This document shows positions 1 to 5,247 of a stretch of 5,247 bases of DNA, piece by piece. The DNA is from Bacteroidota bacterium (GTDB lineage Bacteria > Bacteroidota > Bacteroidia > Sphingobacteriales > Sphingobacteriaceae): positions 1 to 5,247 of the forward strand of contig JANYAB010000355.1 of the NCBI GenBank assembly GCA_025355225.1. Reading direction: 5' to 3'. The notes beneath the pieces are model-generated. The model saw nothing but the letters and a program-made list of their open reading frames with translations. It did no database searches and was not told the DNA's origin. Numbering within the stretch: the first letter of the stretch is position 1; the number at the start of each line of letters is the position of its first letter. A program made the position numbers and the translations under genes.

Positions 1-1967
1 GTGTAGTGCGGATTTACTTTATGGTATGCCGGCATTATTTTTTTAGTCAGGTCATCAGTGTGATAATCCTTGCACACGCCGATAATAACTCCGCCAAGTT
101 CCCGATTAAACTCTCCAACTTCCGGTTTTCCCAATAGGTTATATAAGGTTTCATTTATAACCACATTATGCCTTGCGGTTGAATTTTTGGGGATTGTCTG
201 TTCTTTCGTCAGCTTAATTTCGGCGGTATCGCTTGAAATAGCACGGGAAAAGGTTCTGCCTTTTAAAATCGGGATTTTATTGAACGAGAAATAATTGTAA
301 TCCACGTTCAGTTCCTGGAGGGGAACCCTTGTACCATTAATCATGTGCCCGTTCTCATTATAACCGCCAAAATCAAAATTTGCCGTGGTCATATCATCCA
401 GGTATGGCGCGGTTGCTACATAATGATATAGCCTTTCCTTTAGGAGGTTAGTGCTTCTTTTGTCGTCCCAGCTATAAGGATTCTGCACAAGTATCACCTG
501 GTTTTTATCAAAACCCATGCTGGCCTGGTTAATATATCGCATTTGTTTATTGACAACCATTGAAGAAATAATCAATATAACGCAGATAGCGAATTGTACA
601 ACTACCAGGCATTTTGACAAAACCGGGTTTAAGCGAAAAGCAGAAAAACTGCGCATGATACTTAGTGGTTTCAGGCCCGACATAGCTAAAGCCGGGTATA
701 TACCAGCAATAATTCCCAATAGCATTGCTAAAACAAATAATGATAATGCAATTTCACTAAAGGAAAAGTTAGCTAATTGCAGGTCCGCGCCTGTTAGGCT
801 GCTGAAAAATGGCAGGCAGGTAACAGCCAGCAAGAATCCGGCAATTACAGATAAGAATGCCAGCAATTGAGTTTCCGTATAATATTGCAGAATAATTTGT
901 ACACGTCCTGCCCCTATAGTTTTGCGGACGCCCACATCCTGTGAGCGGGAAGCAGCACTGGTCAGTGTCAGCAAAATATAATTAAGGGATGCAATTAATA
1001 AAATAATAAATGTTAGGCATACTAACTGGTAAACATTTTTTAGATCGGTATAATGGTTCCAGCCTTCGCTCTGATTATAATGGGCATCAGCAAATGGCCT
1101 TAAATAAACATGAAAACTTTCGGGTTTATCTTTAGGGTTATCCTTCGCTATTTCATCGGTGAGTGATTTAAAATACTGTTTCGAAAAGACGTCGACCTTT
1201 TTTTGAAAACCGGCCGCGTCCGTTTTCTTCTTTAATTTTATAATAAGCAGATCGCTAAAGCCATTGGTACCATTCTTCATTTCCTGCGCATAATCAGGGT
1301 CAGCCTCCCGCGGTATTATAATGTCAAAACGGAAGCTTGAATTAACCGGAAAATCCTTTGCAACACCGCTTACCGTCAGCAATAATTTATCACTGGTAAT
1401 ATTTAAAATTTTACCAACAGGGTCATTGTTTCCAAAATATTTTTTCGCGAGCTGCTCACTGATCACCACCTGGTTACGACCTGAAAGTACAGTTTCCGGG
1501 TTGCCCTTGGTCATCGGAAAGCTAAACGCTTTAAAAAAATCAGCGTCTGCATAAGCGACATTTTCACCTTTTTCTTTAAAACTTTGATTCCCTATTCGTA
1601 CAATCGGATTATACATCGTTTTTATACGCACCGCATTTTCAATTTCAGGGAAATTCCTTTTCAGGTCACCTGCAAGGATCATCGGTGTTACCAACATATT
1701 TTTCTGTTCCTCGTCCTTCATCATAAAGGAAAAAAAACTTTTTTGCGGCTTATCACGACTAAATGAACTAAATATATTTGTTTGTTCCACCCTGAACATC
1801 CTGTCCTGGTCATGATGAAAGCGATCAAATGACTGTTCATTTTTTACATACAGATAAACCAGTATACAAAATGCGCTGGCTACACCTAAGCCAATAATAT
1901 TAATGGCCGTATATAACCTATTGCGGAAAATGTTCCTGATAGCAAGTTTTAGATTGATTTTTAACAT
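1..1967 (-). CDS. MacB/FtsX-like ABC transporter permease (permease 1), 3' end cut off by window
   Basis: Inner-membrane permease of the MacB/FtsX superfamily, probably working with a separate cytoplasmic ATPase; substrate unknown. The frame is open without interruption for 655 codons from the ATG at 1967 to the window edge. No in-frame start lies between this ATG and the upstream stop at 1995-1997. The N-terminus is basic (MLKINLKLAIRNIFRNRLY), then a first membrane segment at about residues 18-42. A periplasmic MacB-like domain follows to about 305, with membrane segments near 312-335, 368-391, 408-430 and 453-472. A second periplasmic domain then runs to the edge. Family marks are DVGVRKTIGAG at 344-354 (FtsX cytoplasmic motif), GIYPAL near 427-432, and DYHTDDLTKKIMP at 634-646, matching the DF..SLHE.IKP stretch of permease 2. 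Against the usual length of about 800, roughly 140-160 C-terminal residues with the last three membrane segments are missing. It is clearly more divergent than permeases 2 and 3. No clear Shine-Dalgarno precedes the start, as is common in Bacteroidota. Confidence 0.93.
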   Translation of the reverse strand, partial: MLKINLKLAIRNIFRNRLYTAINIIGLGVASAFCILVYLYVKNEQSFDRFHHDQDRMFRVEQTNIFSSFSRDKPQKSFFSFMMKDEEQKNMLVTPMILAGDLKRNFPEIENAVRIKTMYNPIVRIGNQSFKEKGENVAYADADFFKAFSFPMTKGNPETVLSGRNQVVISEQLAKKYFGNNDPVGKILNITSDKLLLTVSGVAKDFPVNSSFRFDIIIPREADPDYAQEMKNGTNGFSDLLIIKLKKKTDAAGFQKKVDVFSKQYFKSLTDEIAKDNPKDKPESFHVYLRPFADAHYNQSEGWNHYTDLKNVYQLVCLTFIILLIASLNYILLTLTSAASRSQDVGVRKTIGAGRVQIILQYYTETQLLAFLSVIAGFLLAVTCLPFFSSLTGADLQLANFSFSEIALSLFVLAMLLGIIAGIYPALAMSGLKPLSIMRSFSAFRLNPVLSKCLVVVQFAICVILIISSMVVNKQMRYINQASMGFDKNQVILVQNPYSWDDKRSTNLLKERLYHYVATAPYLDDMTTANFDFGGYNENGHMINGTRVPLQELNVDYNYFSFNKIPILKGRTFSRAISSDTAEIKLTKEQTIPKNSTARHNVVINETLYNLLGKPEVGEFNRELGGVIIGVCKDYHTDDLTKKIMPAYHKVNPHY

Positions 1968-1985
1968 GACTTGAAGGTTTATTGG

Positions 1986-2001
1986 TTCAATAGTTCATTA
2001 G
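1986..2001. repeat. Short 8-nt direct repeat upstream of permease 1
   Basis: Two adjacent 8-mers, TTCAATAG and TTCATTAG, differ at one base and are followed by a partial third unit (TTTAG). They lie in the leader of permease 1, about 20 bp upstream of its ATG. This may be minor slippage repetition or part of a leader motif. With only two units, a chance origin cannot be excluded. Confidence 0.35.
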
Positions 2002-2004
2002 TTT

Positions 2005-2041
2005 AGCCCCCTCTAAATCTCCCCCGGTAGGGGAGACTTTT
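2005..2041 (+). repeat. Hairpin repeat element, copy L (inverted partner of 2076-2111)
   Basis: This copy begins AGCCCC and contains a perfect 7-bp stem, TCTCCCC (2018-2024) with GGGGAGA (2030-2036), closing the pentaloop CGGTA (2025-2029). CTTTT follows and runs on into a T-rich tract. The inverted copy at 2076-2111, read on the minus strand, has the same order: AGCCCC, 7-bp stem, CGGTA loop, CTTTT. By hand alignment 27 of 36 positions match with one gap. On the plus strand the hairpin plus T-tract looks like an intrinsic terminator, but no plus-strand gene exists here for it to end. It most resembles a small dispersed palindromic element of REP/BIME type; dispersion in the genome is inferred, not seen. 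Confidence 0.8.
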
Positions 2042-2075
2042 TTATTTCCTTTTTTTATCTAATCTTCCTTCTTTT
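2042..2075. other. Pyrimidine-rich spacer between the two hairpin elements
   Basis: On the plus strand these 34 bases are almost all T and C with a few A; the minus-strand transcript would be A/G-rich here. The spacer forms the centre of the inverted-repeat pair. If the two flanking elements paired with each other over their full length, it would be the terminal loop of a roughly 107-nt structure. I see no gene, promoter or protein-binding site in it. Confidence 0.5.
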
Positions 2076-2099
2076 AAAAGCCCTCCCTACCGGGGAGGG
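2076..2099 (-). terminator. Possible weak intrinsic terminator or 3'-end stabiliser after permease 2
   Basis: In the minus-strand transcript the 7-bp G/C-rich stem of copy R begins 12 nt after the permease 2 stop codon and is followed by C and four U, then AAAAG. The short U-tract makes complete termination doubtful. Partial attenuation before permease 1, or protection of the permease 2 mRNA 3' end, is equally possible. The hairpin is seen directly; its function is inferred. Confidence 0.4.
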
Positions 2100-2111
2100 T
2101 TGGGTGGGGCT
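2076..2111 (-). repeat. Hairpin repeat element, copy R, abutting the permease 2 stop codon
   Basis: Read on the minus strand, this copy starts AGCCCC, its first A being the last base of the permease 2 stop codon TAA. It then forms a perfect 7-bp stem, CCCTCCC with GGGAGGG (2093-2099 and 2081-2087 in plus coordinates), around a CGGTA loop, followed by CTTTT. Compared with copy L, three of the seven stem pairs differ and every change is compensated (T-A to C-G twice, C-G to T-A once), while the loop is identical. Covariation in so short an element argues that the fold is what is conserved. Outer ends at 2005 and 2111 bracket a 107-bp block filling most of the gap between permeases 2 and 1. Confidence 0.8.
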
Positions 2112-4576
2112 TATTCACTTCTCAAACTCTTAACCGGGTTGGCAATCGCTGCCTTCACCGTCTGGAAGCTTAAAGTGAGCAATGCCGTAAGCAGCATTCC
2201 TGCACCGCTCAAAACAAATATCCACCAGCTGATAGTTGTTTTATCAGCAAAGTTTTGCATCCATTGGTTCATTACCCACCAGGATATAGGGGTTACCACT
2301 ACAAAGGAAATGGCCACCAGCATTACGAGTTCGGTTGAAAGCAAGGTAACAATTTGTGCAACCGTAGCGCCCAACACCTTCCGGACCCCTATTTCTTTTG
2401 TTCGTCGCCCGGTAGTGTAAATTGCAAGGCCGAGCAAACCCAGGCAGCTTATTAAGATAGAAAGCCCCGTTGCCCACGTCAGCAGCTTTGATGTATGTTG
2501 CTCACTTTCGTAAAACTTGGCAATACTTTCATCATAAAAACTATATTGAAAATCATCATCCGGATATATCGCCTTCCACGACCTCTCCATACTTGCTATC
2601 GCTTGTTTCCACTCATTTCCGCCCGCTGTTTGCGGTTTTAAAGCAACATGCATAGTACCATTGTTATATTGGTTACCGTGATAAATGATAGCAAGTGGTT
2701 TAATCGGTTCGTGCAATGAGCGTTCATAAAAATCGGCGACAACGCCAATTATCTCCTTATTCTTTTTATTCCAATCAATAAATTTACCTACAGCTTTAGC
2801 AGGGTCTGTAAAGCCCAGCATCTTTGCATAAGTGTTGTTGATCACCATTTGCCCAGTGGTATCGCCAATCCTCAGACCGCGGCCGGCAATCAGTTTGATC
2901 TGGTAAACATTGATGTAGTTTTCATCAGCATTCTTAAGTTGCAGGTCTGTTTTGATCTCTTTTTTCCCATCTTTATAAGTAACCTCTGTAGAATTGGTCT
3001 GATCTGACGCAGGGGGCGCGCCACCGACGCTTACTTTCTCAACCTGTGTGATCGCCTTGATTTTATTAGCAAACACCTGCTTTTTGCTCGTAGTGTTGTT
3101 TTTATAAGGGGTGGAAATATATACGATAGCGTCCTTTTTAAAACCGAGTTCCTTGTGCAATGCGTAGAATATCTGTTTGCTTACCAGTAACGTAGCCATG
3201 ATAAAAAACTGTGCTATAATAAATTGGGTAACGGTTAGTGATTTACGCAGCCATGCATTACGGGTTGTATTCGTGCCGTTATAAGCCTGGTTTTTAAGCA
3301 CTGTTACCGGTTTATAATTTGATAGCACAAGTGCAGGGTAGATGCCCGAAACAAGGCTTACTGTAATGATCAACAGTATAATAAAAACAATAAGACCGGG
3401 TTGGCCCAAAAGGTTCATGGTAATGTTTTTCGAAATAAAATCAGAAAAAAGCTTCAAAACAGCAGGAGTTGATGCGATTGAAATAGTAACTGCCACCAGC
3501 GTTATTAAGAATGTTTCACTTAAAAACTGGCCGATCAACTGAGGACGGGTACTGCCCATTGTTTTGCGTATACCGATCTCCTTTGCACGCTGCGATGCCT
3601 GTGCCGTGGTCAGATTAATAAAATTGATACAGCCTAATGCCAAAAGGAATGCAGCTATAACCAACAGTCCATAGAGCGTGTTTTTGCTAGCAACATTTCC
3701 GTTATCAAAAGCCCCATATTTTTCATTGAAGTGCAGGTCGCTCAAAGGTTGCAAACTAAAGCTTGATTTGTTGCCCTTATCTTCGGGTCTTGGCGGGTTG
3801 CGTTTTTTAAGTAATGCATTTAACTGCCCCTCAATATTAGCAACTTTGGCTTTTGGAGACAGTATAACGAAAAAAGCAGAAGCCGACGTTGTGCTGCCCC
3901 ATTCGGTAGGTTGCACCTGGTCTCTTAAGGACCTGGCACTATTAATGGTAATAAAAGAGATAAAGTCTTTAAAATAAAAATCCGTGTTCCCGGTAAATTG
4001 CTGTACGATACCGGTCACTGTTGTTTTTAAAGTATCTTCAAAAATGATCTGACGCCCAAGCATCTGATCATAGGTCAGGGATGGAAAATACACCTTAGCC
4101 TGATCTGAAGTGAGGACAACCTGGTAAGGCCCTTTTAAAGAGGTTTTGGCCGAGCCTGCCAGCCATTTATATTGAAAAATTTTAAAATAGCGTTCGTCAG
4201 CCAATACCGTATTTTTTTCGTTTTTAAACTTAGCCGGTGCTTTTGTGCCATTAGGAATAACCGCGCTAAATTGATCTAGTGTAAAAACCGGCGCCGAGCG
4301 CTCCAAACCTGTTATTTCGTTTTTTACGGCATCGGGCAACGGGCCGCAAACCCCGCCATTGTAGCCCGGCTCACCCTGGAAAGAATAATTTGAAACTACA
4401 CGGTAGATGCGGTCGCCATCCTTATGAAATTTATCGAACGTGAAATCATAGTGCACGATCAAATAGATAACCAACGCGGCGCTTATGCCTATTGACAAGC
4501 CTATGATGTTAATAAAGGTAAAAAGCTTATGGTGCCTGAAACTGCGGATCGCAGTTTTGAAATAACTTTTTATCAT
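2111..4576 (-). CDS. MacB/FtsX-like ABC transporter permease (permease 2), complete
   Basis: An 821-residue inner-membrane permease, full length for the Bacteroidota family with duplicated MacB-like periplasmic and FtsX membrane modules. It probably acts with an ATPase encoded elsewhere; substrate unknown. Order: basic cytoplasmic N-terminus; membrane segment 1 at about 19-43; periplasmic domain 1 at about 45-298; segments 2-5 near 299-322, 350-373, 394-417 and 447-466; periplasmic domain 2 at about 470-697; segments 6-8 near 698-720, 746-768 and 782-805. FtsX cytoplasmic motifs occur twice, KEIGIRKTMGS (332-342) and KEIGVRKVLGA (727-737), as expected for a duplicated fold. Other family marks are GIYPALVLSNYKP (411-423), DFYERSLHEPIKP (615-627), YPDDDFQYSFYDES (671-684) and the C-terminal NPVKSLRSE. 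There is no nucleotide-binding domain. The start is fixed: the upstream frame hits a stop at 4595-4597 with no other start codon between. No clear Shine-Dalgarno. It lies 155 bp after permease 3 and 143 bp before permease 1. Confidence 0.96.
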   Translation of the reverse strand: MIKSYFKTAIRSFRHHKLFTFINIIGLSIGISAALVIYLIVHYDFTFDKFHKDGDRIYRVVSNYSFQGEPGYNGGVCGPLPDAVKNEITGLERSAPVFTLDQFSAVIPNGTKAPAKFKNEKNTVLADERYFKIFQYKWLAGSAKTSLKGPYQVVLTSDQAKVYFPSLTYDQMLGRQIIFEDTLKTTVTGIVQQFTGNTDFYFKDFISFITINSARSLRDQVQPTEWGSTTSASAFFVILSPKAKVANIEGQLNALLKKRNPPRPEDKGNKSSFSLQPLSDLHFNEKYGAFDNGNVASKNTLYGLLVIAAFLLALGCINFINLTTAQASQRAKEIGIRKTMGSTRPQLIGQFLSETFLITLVAVTISIASTPAVLKLFSDFISKNITMNLLGQPGLIVFIILLIITVSLVSGIYPALVLSNYKPVTVLKNQAYNGTNTTRNAWLRKSLTVTQFIIAQFFIMATLLVSKQIFYALHKELGFKKDAIVYISTPYKNNTTSKKQVFANKIKAITQVEKVSVGGAPPASDQTNSTEVTYKDGKKEIKTDLQLKNADENYINVYQIKLIAGRGLRIGDTTGQMVINNTYAKMLGFTDPAKAVGKFIDWNKKNKEIIGVVADFYERSLHEPIKPLAIIYHGNQYNNGTMHVALKPQTAGGNEWKQAIASMERSWKAIYPDDDFQYSFYDESIAKFYESEQHTSKLLTWATGLSILISCLGLLGLAIYTTGRRTKEIGVRKVLGATVAQIVTLLSTELVMLVAISFVVVTPISWWVMNQWMQNFADKTTISWWIFVLSGAGMLLTALLTLSFQTVKAAIANPVKSLRSE

Positions 4577-4583
4577 GGGAGTA

Positions 4584-4646
4584 CATTTTAAATTCTAAAT
4601 CCTAAATTCTAAATCCTAAACTCTAAATTTTAAATTCTAAATCCTT
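4584..4646. repeat. A/T-rich heptanucleotide tandem array (AATYCTA), nine units
   Basis: Eight contiguous 7-nt units fill 4591-4646: AATTCTA, AATCCTA, AATTCTA, AATCCTA, AACTCTA, AATTTTA, AATTCTA and AATCCTT. A degenerate ninth (CATTTTA, 4584-4590) sits next to the permease 2 start region. The first four units alternate AATTCTA/AATCCTA, giving a 14-nt super-period. The array lies 7 bp upstream of the permease 2 ATG and so forms its leader. Unit length and degeneracy are read directly. The role is unknown: replication slippage, a dispersed heptamer family, or an unstructured A/U-rich leader aiding translation. Confidence 0.85.
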
Positions 4647-4668
4647 AATAAGACGACAGTTTCTTGCT

Positions 4669-4730
4669 GCCAACTGCTCACCGCCAATTGCTTACTGCCA
4701 ACCGCGCACTGCACACCGCTACTGCTAAAG
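4669..4730. repeat. Second heptanucleotide array (about GCCAAYYGCNYACY per 14 nt)
   Basis: From 4669 the sequence splits into GCCAACT, GCTCACC, GCCAATT, GCTTACT, GCCAACC, GCGCACT, GCACACC, GCTACT (one base short) and GCTAAAG. Each unit begins GC, and odd and even units alternate, giving 14-nt dimers at 4669-4682, 4683-4696 and 4697-4710. The array ends next to the permease 3 stop codon (TAG at 4732-4734). It shares the 7-nt period and 14-nt super-period of the array at 4584-4646 but not its sequence. The 22 bp between them (4647-4668) show no motif. No promoter or convincing terminator hairpin is seen in this intergenic gap. Confidence 0.75.
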
Positions 4731-4731
4731 C

Positions 4732-5247
4732 CTACTCACTTCTAAGGCTCTTAACCGGATTTGCAATTGCTGCTTTTACAGTTTGAAAGCTTAAAGTAAG
4801 CAATGCCGTTAGTAACATGCCCCCGCCGCTTAGGGCAAAAACCCACCAGCTTACCGGCGTATGGTCTGCAAAGTTTTGCATCCATTTATTCATGGCCCAC
4901 CATGCTGCCGGCGCAACTATTACAAATGCCAGGACTACCAATAGTATCAGTTCGGTAGATAATAAGGTCATAATCTGGGTAACCGTGGCCCCTAATACCT
5001 TGCGTACCCCTATTTCTTTGGTGCGAAGGGTTGTAGTGTACATTGCCAGTCCTAACAATCCAAGACAGCTGATAAAGACAGACAAACCAGTAGCCCAACT
5101 TAACAGCGTTGTAGTGCGTTGCTCATTGTCATAAAGACGGGCTATACTTTCGTCAAAAAATTGGTAATTAAAATCATCATCCGGGTAAATACTCTTGTAT
5201 GCTTGTTTTACAGAGGCAATGGCCTGGCTCCATTCATTACCTCCTGC
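4732..5247 (-). CDS. MacB/FtsX-like ABC transporter permease (permease 3), C-terminal part only
   Basis: The last 171 codons of a third permease, its 5' end lying beyond the window. The frame is open to the right edge. A start at the internal ATG near 5085 is unlikely because the residues upstream (GGNEW, YPDDDFNYQFFDES) match permease 2 residues 651-700 without gaps. Visible parts are the end of periplasmic domain 2, three membrane segments at about visible residues 48-70, 96-118 and 132-155, the FtsX motif KEIGVRKVLGA (77-87) and the terminal NPVKSLRSE before TAG. Hand alignment with permease 2 gives 129 identities in 171 positions. The last 28 residues are identical although 14 of those 28 codons differ, so the similarity is kept by selection rather than by very recent copying. 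Role: probable inner-membrane subunit of a MacB-like ABC system, substrate unknown. It is the most upstream visible member of the cluster. Confidence 0.93.
   Translation of the reverse strand, partial: AGGNEWSQAIASVKQAYKSIYPDDDFNYQFFDESIARLYDNEQRTTTLLSWATGLSVFISCLGLLGLAMYTTTLRTKEIGVRKVLGATVTQIMTLLSTELILLVVLAFVIVAPAAWWAMNKWMQNFADHTPVSWWVFALSGGGMLLTALLTLSFQTVKAAIANPVKSLRSE

Noticed and set aside
517..870. 117-codon plus-strand open frame
   Set aside because: It lies antisense inside permease 1, whose frame is open and family-like throughout. Its translation shows no recognisable domain, so it is a shadow frame.
1968..2110. Promoter for permease 1 of the Bacteroidota type (TTTG near -33, TAnnTTTG near -7)
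   Set aside because: No CAAA (TTTG on the minus strand) occurs in this gap, nor in the 4577-4731 gap, so no consensus promoter can be called in either.
2100..2420. 106-codon plus-strand open frame, with a similar one at 4817-5134
   Set aside because: Both are antisense to the conserved C-terminal regions of permeases 2 and 3. They resemble each other only because the coding strands are homologous.
4527..4586. 19-codon minus-strand upstream ORF starting 10 bp before the permease 2 ATG, out of frame and overlapping it
   Set aside because: It starts at an ATG at the edge of the A/T-rich heptamer array and reads through the basic N-terminal codons of permease 2. No ribosome-binding signal or conserved peptide supports it. 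A regulatory upstream ORF is possible but unsupported.
4584..4730. CRISPR array or telomere-like repeat
   Set aside because: Units are 7 nt with no unique spacers, which excludes CRISPR. Resemblance of the A/T-rich array to plant-type CCCTAAA telomere repeats is superficial; it is a short degenerate block between two bacterial genes.
4732..5085. Permease 3 as a complete short 117-residue protein starting near 5085
   Set aside because: The frame stays open to the window edge, and the upstream residues align without gaps to permease 2, so this is the C-terminus of a longer gene.

Overview
The window holds parts of a minus-strand tandem cluster of large membrane permeases of the MacB/FtsX type: one complete gene between two that run off the window. 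In transcription order (right to left) they are the last 171 codons of permease 3 (4732-5247), the complete 821-residue permease 2 (2111-4576), and the first 655 codons of permease 1 (1-1967). The family (two MacB-like periplasmic domains, two FtsX membrane blocks, eight membrane segments, about 800 residues, arranged as tandem paralogues), the A/T-leaning codon use and the lack of clear Shine-Dalgarno sequences all suggest a member of the Bacteroidota, plausibly a Sphingobacteriaceae relative such as Mucilaginibacter or Pedobacter. The genus is an inference that the window alone cannot settle.

The proteins are most likely inner-membrane subunits of MacB-like ABC systems. These are thought to couple cytoplasmic ATP hydrolysis to movement of periplasmic domains rather than to form a classical substrate channel. 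No ATPase gene is visible, so the partner must lie outside the window. Permeases 2 and 3 are close paralogues: 129 of 171 C-terminal residues are identical by hand count, without gaps. Permease 1 is more divergent. No frameshift or premature stop was found in any of the three frames.

The two intergenic gaps are the least ordinary part. The 143-bp gap between permeases 2 and 1 contains two inverted copies of a roughly 37-nt hairpin element. They share the pentaloop CGGTA and a 3' CTTTT, and their 7-bp stems differ by three compensatory base pairs. One copy abuts the permease 2 stop codon and could act as a weak terminator or processing site. The 155-bp gap between permeases 3 and 2 is almost entirely two different arrays with 7-nt periodicity, one A/T-rich and one G/C-richer, each with an alternating 14-nt super-period. 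Neither gap has a recognisable Bacteroidota promoter (TTTG/TAnnTTTG). The three genes may therefore be co-transcribed from a promoter beyond the right edge, with the repeat elements modulating the junctions. No RNA gene, CRISPR array, insertion sequence or plus-strand gene is supported.
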